64,000 bases of DNA from Tubiluchus corallicola (Eukaryota; Priapulida; Priapulimorpha; Priapulimorphida; Tubiluchidae): positions 434,001-498,000 of the forward strand of contig JAQGDQ010000089.1 of the NCBI GenBank assembly GCA_030141605.1, in the 5' to 3' direction. Below the pieces are notes generated by a model. That model did not search any database. It saw nothing but the letters and a program-made list of their open reading frames with translations, and had not been told where the DNA came from. The translations under genes were made by a program, and so were the position numbers. Below are positions 44,301 to 56,300 of this stretch, one piece after another. How positions within the stretch are numbered: the stretch's first letter is position 1; every line of letters begins with the position of its first letter.

Positions 44301-47300
44301 TTTATAGTTTAATTAATATTCAAAGTATACTTGCCACTACAATTTTCACAACAATGATTTTTTCCACAAGAAACTAACTATATCAATGTGGATGTGAGTA
44401 TATTTTTTATTTCCTGTTGGTGTTAATGTGGTGTTTATTTACATAGGGAATGTTTAGGGACAATGGCGTGGTGAAATTTTATTCATCACGTCATCATGCA
44501 TTGACTGTTGACAGCTCAGGGTCTGTCTCAGCTACGTCCAGCCATGATAAGGACACCCATTTTCGAGTGGTCAAAGTGTCCGAGAAAGGAGTTCGAATGT
44601 TTCGTAGCATTGCATATCCGACTAGATACTTACAAATATCAAATGGGCTTTGTGATGTTAAGGTAGGAATTTATAAAATGTCTGACAGTTGATTTTTGTA
44701 GAATTTTTTGCATGGTTTTATGTCTGGCCAGCACCAGCTACTGTACCAGCTATGAACTTATGTGAGGAAAATTAAAAAAGGTTTAATTTAGTTACATTCA
44801 AACCTGTTTATCATAGATTTGGTTTATCGTGATTGCGTACAATTGTATTAGCTTTCAAGTCCTGATGAGGTTCCATGCTTATATAGTTAGCCACATAGCA
44901 TGTAAATTTTCGTTTATTCCATGGCAATTTCAATGGACTCCAGAAGTATCAGTTAAGCAGCAGCTGAATACGTGCATTCACAAGTGTATTCACAACTGTT
45001 ATTCTTAGAGTAAAAATTTTTGGCTCAAGTTTACAATTCTCTCTCAGAAGAAATTTGTTCGTGAAGTGGATTAGGATTAGGATTAGGGTTAGAGTTGGGT
45101 TGGGATTAGGGTTAGGGTTAGGGTTGGAGTTAGGATTAGGCTATTTAAATTGTCTGAGGAATTGTAAACTCCTTCCAAATTCTTCTTTTTGTTAACTCGG
45201 AAATGAGAGGCACAGTCCTTCCCGCCCATTTTGTCAAAATTATTAGAGTGTCACGTGATATTTTTGAACTTTGTAGATCATAATTTTCTTTAAGCACACT
45301 AAATTAACGGCTTATCATCGTAAGTCAGTGTTTTCTGTATATTGAATTTTTTAGGCATTTGCTTAACTTTCTCATAACAATGTAAATGTAAGATAATTTT
45401 TGTCATTTAACTTTGAGAATTTTCCTAATGTTGTAGTTAATACACTACTTCATTGATTTAGGAGACTAGTCCTGATGCTTGTTAGTTTAAACATTTTTAT
45501 TTTACAATCTTTGAGCATGCATTCGGTGGTTTTAAGTAAGTTACTGTACAAAAACGTTGTTGCCGTTGTGTATCTATAGGCACTGAAATTGGGCATGCAT
45601 TTGGTGGTTTTAAGCAAGTTGCTGTACAAAAACATTGTTGCCCTTATGTGTCTCTAGACACTGAAATATTGCAGTATATATGGAGTATATTACCAGTTTT
45701 TCAAATTGTAACACTGCAAAATGAGATTCATGATAAATGTTAATTCTATAATCGTTTTAGGGTACTGGTGATGAAACGTGCCAGTTCATGATAGACAAGA
45801 TGCCGTCGAAGGGTTACGTCATGCTGCAGTCAGCAAAAATACGTGGCATGTACGTTGCTGTCCGTCCTAATGGTGCCGTGTTTTGTAGCGCAGATAAGAG
45901 CCGTAACAATATAAGGTTCTATGTAGAGGTGATCAAATGTAAGTATGGCGATTGTGTACTTGGCAATTTGTACAAAATCTTAGATACTTAGGATTCTGAA
46001 CAGAAAAAGTTGTCGTAAAATAAATGAGCAAACTAACTAACTGACAAACAAACAAATAAATAGACAAACATACGAACAAATTAAAGAATTTAATTATTTT
46101 ACAAAATAAATATTGTTTAAGTAAGTTGTACATTTTCATTCATTGTCAAATTTTATTTTAAGAAATTAAATGCAGTTTTCCTCTCTTTTTTGATAAGTTC
46201 TGCCTTTACTGATTTGTCAAAATGGAATTTATTGCCGACAGTTTCGAACAAAATTGTTCATTATCAAGACGTCTAAAACAAAGAAGAATATGTTCGATCC
46301 TGGTTGGCAATAAATTCCATTTTGATGAAGTTACATTTATTTGCCAAATATGAATAATTTTAATGTTTTAGTTGGTAAATCAGGGGTGTCAAGGAGCAAT
46401 AAATCCAGTGCAAAGCTGACTTCCGCGCCAGCTGTCAATGCACCATCTCCACCTGTGGAGAAAGATGTTGAACCAATCAAAGAAAAGCCAACAGTGCCAA
46501 CAGTAGAAGCCGTTGATACGACCGACACGTCAGCAAAGGATTCCACAGCTCCAGAGCAAGCACAGATAGCAATACCAAATGTGGATATTGAGCCTGATCC
46601 AACTCCACTCAATTCTCCAATAGAAGAAGGCATGGCCGGGGCTTTGGGAGCAGATTTGGGAGCCGTGGGGCCCAAACTTCGAATGAGTCTTGGTCCTCGC
46701 CAGTTGTCCCTTGGTAATTGTTTGCACAGCTTGTTTATAACAATATGCAGCTTATTTGGTTTACTGGTTAATTATATTTCCGTTGCCTGGGTAACGTAAT
46801 TACTGTAGCTGTAGTTATCGATGATTTCTTGTGTTGCCTGTTGTTCTGCTAATTTGCGTTAGCAAAGATTTGTTCTGTGACGCTCACATTTCAATTAGCG
46901 GTGACTGTAAAGATCTTTGTGGATTTTTTCATCTTTGTTTAGCAGTATGCCATTGACAACATGATTTCATTTTATCACCATGACTTTATCTCGCGTTTTT
47001 TTTTTGTAAAGTGTAAATTGGTTCTGTCTTCTGCATCACGTAAACTGCAAATAGAGACAGAACATAGCTGGAGTATAAGAAAAGAGTGTTTGGCAAGTTC
47101 TACTGTACATTGCGTCAAGACATAAATTTCATGTCTTGTATGTGCATTTCTTGATTGCCAGTATGTTTGACATTATAGTAGTGTGATAACAATGAAATCA
47201 TGCTTTTATCCTTATTGCTTTTTGACAATCATTTCTCACGCAAAGTCAACAAGTGAATGCAATGAAAGGCTTATCTCCAGTGGGTGACCCAAAACAGTTT

Positions 47301-50300
47301 TAAGTAGACCAACAATTTGATCAAATAAACGAGTTTGGGGACAGAAAAATATCAAACCAAGTTTTACAGGTGGGACCTTACAAATATCATGGATTGAACC
47401 TAAAGACAACGATAATATTAATATTAATTTACTAAAACGTATTAGAAATAGCATTTAACATCTCCTTACTCATTGCAGTCAGTGTTGACAAATGCTTCTA
47501 CTGGTGCCGCCACCTGTACTAGGTGGTGGCGTCAGTAGTGAAATTGCTCTTATCTCTTATGTGCACAGGGGTGGATGAGGAATCGCAGCGTCCGCACAGT
47601 CCCTTTCCTGCACATTTGATGCAGGATTTAGAACATGTCAAATCACCACCTGTTGATCAAGGTAACAGGGTGTTGTCGTCGCATGACGTGACTTGCCACT
47701 GCGTGTTGTTGCTTGCATTTGTAATCGATGTATCATCTCGAAACCTGAAAACCTTCACCGTTGTGTAGAATTTTTAATTATCGGAATCGAGCTGGGTTCA
47801 GCTGTGATGTGTCACTTGTGTCAGCTGTTAGCTGTAATGTCTTGGCCTAATTCTGAGCAACAAAAAAGTCACAGTAGAAGAACATTCGGTTTCTGTATTA
47901 CTGTACTGTACAGGGGCGTCTTTTGCTTCAATGCTGTTAATCTGTCAGTTAATCTGTAAGGAAATTGATATACGTTTGTGTCTTTGATGTATTCAATATC
48001 CGAACTGGAGCCACTCTTGAGATTAGGCTTTGATCACGCAACCATGGAAACACAGTCAGTTCATTTGGAATAGCAATTCATATTAAAATTTTGTATCACC
48101 TACATGCCGGCTTAATGCTGTAGCAGAGAGATTTTATTAGCAGCAATGTTATACGAACCTTAAAAGTTTTAGCTCTGCGATGACTATTTGGTGCAGCCAT
48201 TTTGACAGTCGGTCACCTGCAACAAGTTTAGATAACATCACGTAAAGTTTGAAGAAATAATCAGAGCATTTGTGGCACGCTCTTCATTGACTAAGCAAAA
48301 GTTAAAAATACTGTATCTTGTCAAGAATATCGATAATGGGTAGTCAGTGATTCAGTGGTGCACACTGGGAAGGTGAGTCAGTGACGTTTTAACGGCTGGC
48401 ACAAACATTTTAAATTACTAAAAGAATTTTCTTTTCTAGTTACATAAGTCTTTAAAATAGATTAATTATAAAATAGTCTTTATAATTAATAAATAGACAC
48501 TTTAAAATTGCCTTTTCTTCCTCTTTAAAGAATTATATGGGATTGCTTATTTTTGGCTTACATGGTATTTCTTGGTTATTCTGCTGCGTCATAGCTTTTA
48601 GGTATGGGAAGTTGCCATACTGCTCCAGTTTTTCTCCAGAGCTGGTTTTCTGTGGCACTTTTTCTAACTGCAACTATTGTGAGATTTGATTCTAAACCAC
48701 CACTTTTTTCTAAGTTCTTCGTTGTTGCACTGTAGCATGCTCTTAGCTTACTTGTAATTATTGATCTTCTGTGTAATTTTAATTAGCAGAAGAAGTGTCT
48801 TTACTCATTCAGTTGCACATTGAGTTGCTGATTTACTTAAAAATTATTTTGCTTTTCCGTTTGATTTGCTTTGAGGCAAGAAAAGCAAAATTTTCATTAT
48901 TACCTGTTAATGAGTGCAGTAGCTTGAATGAAATGACTGGTTTATAATGATATGTAAGTAAAGTTATTTTAACGTTTCTTTTCATTTAATGTTTTAAGTT
49001 TGGTCTATTTGAATGTATTTTTGTGCTTTGCAGCTTTGGTTTTCAATGTATGTTGTTTTTTAATGTAGACGAAGAGTACAATGTCTATGTAAAAACGGCT
49101 GCTGATTCACATGAGTGCGCTGAACCGTATGTTTACCTGACAGCTTACAGCGAATTGACCTGCTCAGATGAATTTCAGCTTACAGTTGATGGTCAGAATG
49201 CCGGAATATTTAAACCTGGTGCTGAAGATTTGTTTGAGGTTAGTCACCAAACCGCAAATTAATGTATTCTGCCAGAAACTTTATCTTCTTTGCTCTTAAT
49301 TAGTTGGGCTTCGTATAATTGCGAAGAATCCTTGCAGTGCAATTTTGATAACTTGTATGCTTCCACTGACCTTCCAGTGAATCCAGTCAACATCAGTTCC
49401 GTGAATCTATGACATAAAATCTCTACCATATTGTCTGGTAATGCATCATTTAATTATGATCAAATGTATTTAACTTATCTCAGAATTTATTGGTGCTACT
49501 AAAAGATTTCCCGGCCGTAAAATTGCATGCAAATCAATCTAATAATATGATTGAAAGTAGCGCCTACTAAAACAAAATAAAATAATAAACAAACTCATAT
49601 GGAGACTAAAAATGCGATTATCCAAGACTTAAACTGCAAAAGTAATATTAAATTTGAAACTAAAACAAGAAGATCAATTTTATAAGAATCTCCTTTCCTG
49701 TTAGCTAGTGTCAAGTCTCTGCCGTTAGTATGACCTTTCATATATGGAACTTCTGAAGAGAAAAACTCTGCCAGTTTTACATGAGTCTTAATGATTTTGT
49801 TGATAGGTTAATATATAATATTGTTAGCGACATTTCGTTTTCCTTATTATTGTTATGCTGCCTTATTTGCTACAAGTTGTTAAAACAATCTAAAGGAAAG
49901 GAATTTACACCTGTTGTTTGTTGAACTAAAGCACATAGTAGAATATTATAATTTCTTGTCTAACACGGTTACAAGGACAGAACTTACACAACTAATGCAT
50001 GCAAATGGTTTAAGTAATACACTCTGTAACACAATCCTATTGATTTGTATATTTGTTTAGATTGAGTTACATGATGTGCATCCGATAGTGAAGCTGAGGT
50101 TGCGGCTTGGTGAAGGTCAGGATCAATGGCAAGGTTGGCACGTAGAACAGGTATGCATTAATGACATTATCTGCCCAACAGGTATGCACTGATGATATTA
50201 TCTGCCCGAGAGGTATACACTAATGAAATTACCTGCATGAAACATTTATTATAAATTGAATTTTACTTCAAAATGTCACATAGTGCATGTTCTCAGTGTA

Positions 50301-53300
50301 TCTTGACAGAATAGCATGCATTAGATATTTGTACATCTTGTCAGAATGTTCACTGCTGATAAATTAACTTAAGTGGACAGTATTATGCACTTTTTCCACA
50401 TACTTAGGCCCATCTTTGTCATACATGTTCGAAACTGCTTTTGTGGGTTTACGGTTATGTTGTGATATCTGTCTGAACACCAGCAAATATACAGTGTTGG
50501 TAATAGTATATTTTTCATGAGGTGATGACATCTACTGACAAGAAAAAACGTCATCATCTGGTGTCCCTTTAAACAGTTACTAAATGAATTGTCTTTATCT
50601 TAAATTACATTTCTGTTTTATGTTACATTTGCAACAATGACTCTTGGATGGTGTTGTATGTATTTTGCTTAAGTGAAGTTGATAATGTGTCATCATATTT
50701 AAATGACATGCACTGGTGATGGATTTTAACTGCATCTTAATTACAGGTGATATTAAAGAACAAGAGCACAGGTGATAGTTGTACGTTTGAGTTTGACAAA
50801 TGGTTGTCGTCCCAGACTGACGGAGAAATGACAGCGGAAGCTGAAATAGAGCAGTTTGAAGGTGACATGAAGGTTGTATCTAATGGAGGTGAGCAGTATG
50901 CATTGCATGCGTATAATGCTCTTTTGTGATTTGATTTCTATAAGAAATTGACTTTGTAATGTTGTACTAATAAGTCATATTCGAGAAAGAAAAGTGCCAG
51001 ATTTTACCTTTCATTATTTGCATGGGTTTTATTCACTATAATTTCTTGGAGGATAAATTGTGTTTGAATGAACATGACTGTTTACAATTTGGCGTAATGT
51101 ACCTGGGCATGTAGTACAGGACGAAGTATGAGTGAGAATTTTCTTGAAAATTTTATTCCAATTTATTTTGTAAGAAAGAAGGCTAATTGAAGCTGTAAAC
51201 TTTAGTTCTAAATCTTTTTTATACAGTCAAAACACATCGCAAGCCAACATCTAGTGCTCAGTTGCATGGCCTACTTAAAGGAAATCCGAACCCAATCTTA
51301 AACTATCGCTCAAAACAGTCTACCTACAAAATATCGAAACACCATTTTTTCAAGAATGACTTAAGTGAAAGAATTATTGCCGTAGAAACGCAATTTCACG
51401 TTGGTGCGACTAGTTCTTCACTGTACATGTATTTTTCCATTTGCTGGTTAGACTGGCACTAGCACCTACATCTCAAAAACACATTGCACAAAAAAAGGTG
51501 CTGTATGTCTCAGTTCAGAAGTATTTGGTTGTGATGTAGTACACATGTTCGATACCTCATGCGTGAACAAAGCAGTAAACTTGAAATGTGAATGTAAAAC
51601 CTAAAATTTTTCGAGTTTTTGTATATTGCACTGAATGTTTTAGAGTAACACTGTACTTCCATTTTCGCTTTCGCAAACACATGCAACATACTCATGGAAT
51701 GTTTTTGCTTCATTCAATTGCTTCACACAATTGTGATGTCATCACTAGTTGGACTTGTCTGATATTAATTAAGTTTTTAGTCATGATCGCTTTGGTATTA
51801 TTAAAATGCATATTTTAACAGTATTTCAAAATGGGATGAGATAAGAAAAATAAAATCATTCTGTTTTCTTTTAATTTAAATGCAGTAGGGGCCACTTAAT
51901 AGGCTCACTTTGTGATGGAAATGTTTTGACCCAATTAACCAACTGTATCTACTCGCCGAGGGGTGTAGTGCTACTACTATAGAAGTATGAGTTATCACTC
52001 TACGGCTTGCTTTTATTTGCTTGTTTATTAGGCAAAAATGCAAAGTATGCACTGTAAAGGCTGCAAAAGCTTTAAATGTTAGGTCTTGATGCTTATGTTC
52101 TATTTTTCAAAATTAACTCTATGTTCTTAGTTGCTCTATGAAGCTTATGTTTGTAAATTTGCAAAGAATACTTTTTGCTAGAGGATGTGCTCCATCAGAC
52201 AGATGTTGTAGTCTAAGGGGTAGTGTAGCTGTGATTTTTTTTATGCATACAGTTATCTTTGGGTATGTAAAGGTATGTTATGTAAAACAGCTTTTAAAAT
52301 AAAATGATTCAACATTAAATGTGAGTTCAGACTGGGTTGGCCGAAAGGCTGTATTTACATCCGAATGTGTTTAAGACACCCTTGCTGGTTCAGTGGCTTA
52401 TCTTAGAAGCTTAGCTTTGGTAAAGGGCCAGGTTCTGGCAGTCACAAATATCTCATTGAGCAGACTCTGACTTTGTATGCAGGATTTCGGCTTGCGCTCT
52501 GAGGAATTACATAAACAAAGGATTTTTTTCACTAGACCAACATCATCAGGCAACTAACGATGCTACTTGGTCTTTTGAAAACAGTCCTATTTTTTTACTA
52601 ACAATCACTTCTTAAAATGTGGATTTTTGTTCAAGTATATTTTTAGCTTTTGGAATTTTGATCATTTTTTGTTATTTTGAATTCAGGATCTCAGTACCAG
52701 GCATCGGTGACTACCGGCGATCGTTGGGGCTCCGAGACAGATGCTGATTTGTACATAGTTTTGTTCGGTTCTGAAGGCGAGAGCGGTAAACATTGGTTGA
52801 CAACGTCGGACAATGCTGAGAAGTTCCAGCGAAATCAGACTGATGTGTTCACTATTCCATGTGAACCACTCGGAGATCTGTACAAAATCATCGTCGGCCA
52901 TAATGGCATAGGATATGGTACTGTGACATTTCTAGGTTTAAGGTGTAAACTGCAAAAAATAAATAATGTTTTGTATTTTTGCACGCGCAGACACAACTAA
53001 AAAAAGTTTGCTGTGTTATACCAAATTTATGTCGCATTTCATTTAAAATTCTGCATAACAATCAGGGCCGATTATGACTTTTGGGGCTCTTAGTCTAATG
53101 AAATTGTGTGGCCTCTCGGACGGAGCTACCTTCTAATTTGCTTGTACTGGTCACGAATATTTTTTACTTGTGATATATTTTAGCAACATTTACATAGATC
53201 TGGCCCCCATATTTCAAAGAAAGGGCATCAAAGGGGGCCTTTATCTCAGATAAAGGGCTTCAAACAAATCCCCTTTGTCTCAAATAAAAGGCCTGAAATA

Positions 53301-56300
53301 AGGATCCTTTATCTCAAATGGGGATCCACCTTAAAACTGGATTTTCAGACTTCCTGGCCTCATTTTTTTAAAGTCAGCAATATAGGGTAACCCAGCCCTG
53401 ATATGACCATATCTTAGTAGTTAAGCTCTGTTGATGGATCACAATAACTGTGGTTGTAAGTGTGTAGGCAGCGATATTATTAATATTGCTTCATAGTTGG
53501 TGATATGTACAATATTTGTTTACCTTTGTGGTGAAATAATTTCATGTTTGCATGGTCAAGTTGATAAATTAAGGTAGCTTCTTTTTAATTGTCAAATGTG
53601 GATCTTCTAAAATACGGCACGGAGAATTATTTTCCGGATTGAGTTGGACTTTTAGGCCCATGTCACATATAGCTGCAGGGACATAGTCTGTCAGATGTGA
53701 GCCGTGAGGAGAAAAAGACATCTCATGAAAAATGAATGTATGCCAACCAACAGTTCCTGTCACACAGATAATTCATTTCCCATCTTCCGTTTACCATGAT
53801 TTGCCTATCGTAAGCCGTCAGTCATAATCCGCGGTAGGCAACTCGCAACCGTTTTGAGCCATTCGAGGTTATTGCATAATAAATTTGGCCATTAGTTTTT
53901 TTTGCCTTAAGGTGTTTTGAGTCATCACTAATGTAGTAATTAGCATGTTTGTGGTTTTTACAGTTCACAGTTCATTTATGTCATAAGAATTCATAACAGA
54001 ATGGTCTTATAAACATTAAAAAGCACTTTTTAAATGCGATTTTTAAAATTAGTTTTATAGAAATGAACTTAATTATTACATTTATGTTTCACTACTTAAG
54101 CCACTACATAATAATAAATTGCAGATATTCTTTTTTCAGAGCTTAAGTTAATTTAGAAAGTACTGCAATACACAGATTTTTGTCATTTGCTTTGAAATAT
54201 TTCGTAAGTGCTGCAGAGGATTTTTGAAAAGTGAGCTTGTGTTGTTGTATTGGTTTTTTGTGATTTTTAGGAGCAGGAATTTTTCTGGACAAAATAGTGG
54301 TCAGCCAGGGATCGTTTGGTAATCAGGAGTACATATTTCCTTGTGGACGTTGGCTGGACGATGGGCAAGAAGATGGAAAGACTGAGCGTGAACTTGGATT
54401 ACTCGGTAAGAAAAGTAGGGATAGTTGTTGAAATTTTTGTAGGTAAATAAATCTTTGAAGCGCACATTTATAAGTGTCAATGTAAAATTAGGTTCATTGT
54501 GTATGATTATCCATTTTGTGTTGCTGGGATTTTCTGAATTATTGATGTTTTATGATTCTCCAGCAAATTATCAAGATGCTGATTTACGAATTGTTTGCTC
54601 ATTATTATCCGCACAATATTTTGACATTTACATATCTTTGTCAACTGATATTATAACTAAAATGAAGTAAAAATAAACAACACGTTTTTTTCTTTTAGAC
54701 TATTCTGCAGTTTATTTTTATTCTATTTTAGCCCCAATTATACCCAACAGAGACATGCATATGTCAAAATATTGTCTGAATAAATAAGCAAGCAAATCAT
54801 AACGTCTACTGCTCTTATAATTCAAGAAACATAAAACGTGTTCTTTTGTTTACAGGTATTTGCGAGGTCAAAGATGAGGAGGTAGATCCAGAATTAGAGG
54901 TGATGAGTCCCACTCACGAAGAGCCAATGTCAGGTAAACATGAATTAGTGCAGCTTGTACTTAAAAGTGACCAGCATACAATTAGTCTACCAAATTTCTA
55001 TACTTGTTTTACTTTCCTGGGCTCAGTTTCACAAAGTCGTCACTAACTTAATGATGTCATTATTAATAGTTAAGTGAATGTAAGAACCACGTCACTAACT
55101 TATAGTGACAGGTTTGTGAAACCGACCCTGTTTAGACACGTGTTAAACTATTAGCAGAGTTGTATGTATTCTGAATGTTCTCAGCACAAAAGTATGTTTT
55201 TTCTTGAATTAATTCAAATTTGTTTCTATTATTATCAAGTATTTCCAGTTTTATTATGAGCACAAATTAACAAGATAATTAGAAAAAACACTTGTGTGAA
55301 ATTTGGTGAGAATTATTTTCATGTCCTGCTATTAGATGCTATGTCAAAAGTTGAAGTCATAATATACAAGTTGTGTGGTATTTCTGTATGAATTAAATAC
55401 CAAAAGGTTACTTAAAGTGGAGAAATCATGCCCCTTTTACAGTTGTTCAAGTGTGCGCACATAGGAACTTATTAACTTATTTATAAACATTCCTATTTAA
55501 AGGAGCAGAAGAATAGTAGACCAGCAACCAATCCGAGTGTAATTGTTGGATATTAGCTACCAGTTTGGTAGTACAAATACTTTATACAATAAGCATTAGT
55601 AAGCAATGAAAAATTTAAATGTTAATGCAGAAAAACTGTTCTTCCACAGCTGCCGTTTTTACTTCCGGAATTTGTAACAATGATAAAATTTCCTGGCATT
55701 TGAAAGGCAGGCCTCTAAAGTTTTGATTTACTAGTTGCTTAATAAAACTGCAGTTTTTATAATCTGTTAAAATGTGAAGGTTTATCAGTTATATCTGGCA
55801 TTACAGAAGGCATCTGGGACTTGAGTGTAACACTATTAGATCCTGCAAAAGAAAGCACTAGAGATTTTACTGTTACTGCTCATGGTACCGTGGCAATATC
55901 TCGTCCCGTTGATGTTCACATTGATGTTGAAGATGGAATAAAAGAATTCAAAATATCAGTAAGTAATTTATTTACAGACTAATTTTATATGATGTATATG
56001 AAATTATTTAACTATGAACAATAGTCATATCTATAACAATTTGTGTTTATTACATTTTAGGCGAATTTTGGACTTATTGGAGAGCTGAACAAGATAGTTT
56101 TAGAGAGACAGACAGATGACATTACTTGGAATTTACATTCCGTGAGTAGCCACCATTGAAAAACTTAATGTATGTCTTAAAGGGGAATAAAAAGGAATTT
56201 TAAAGTATATCCCAAAGAACTTCCGATACAAAGTTATATTAGTTAACTTTACTCTTACCTGTTTTGACAGTCTTACGTGTTTGGAAACAATTCTTAATAA

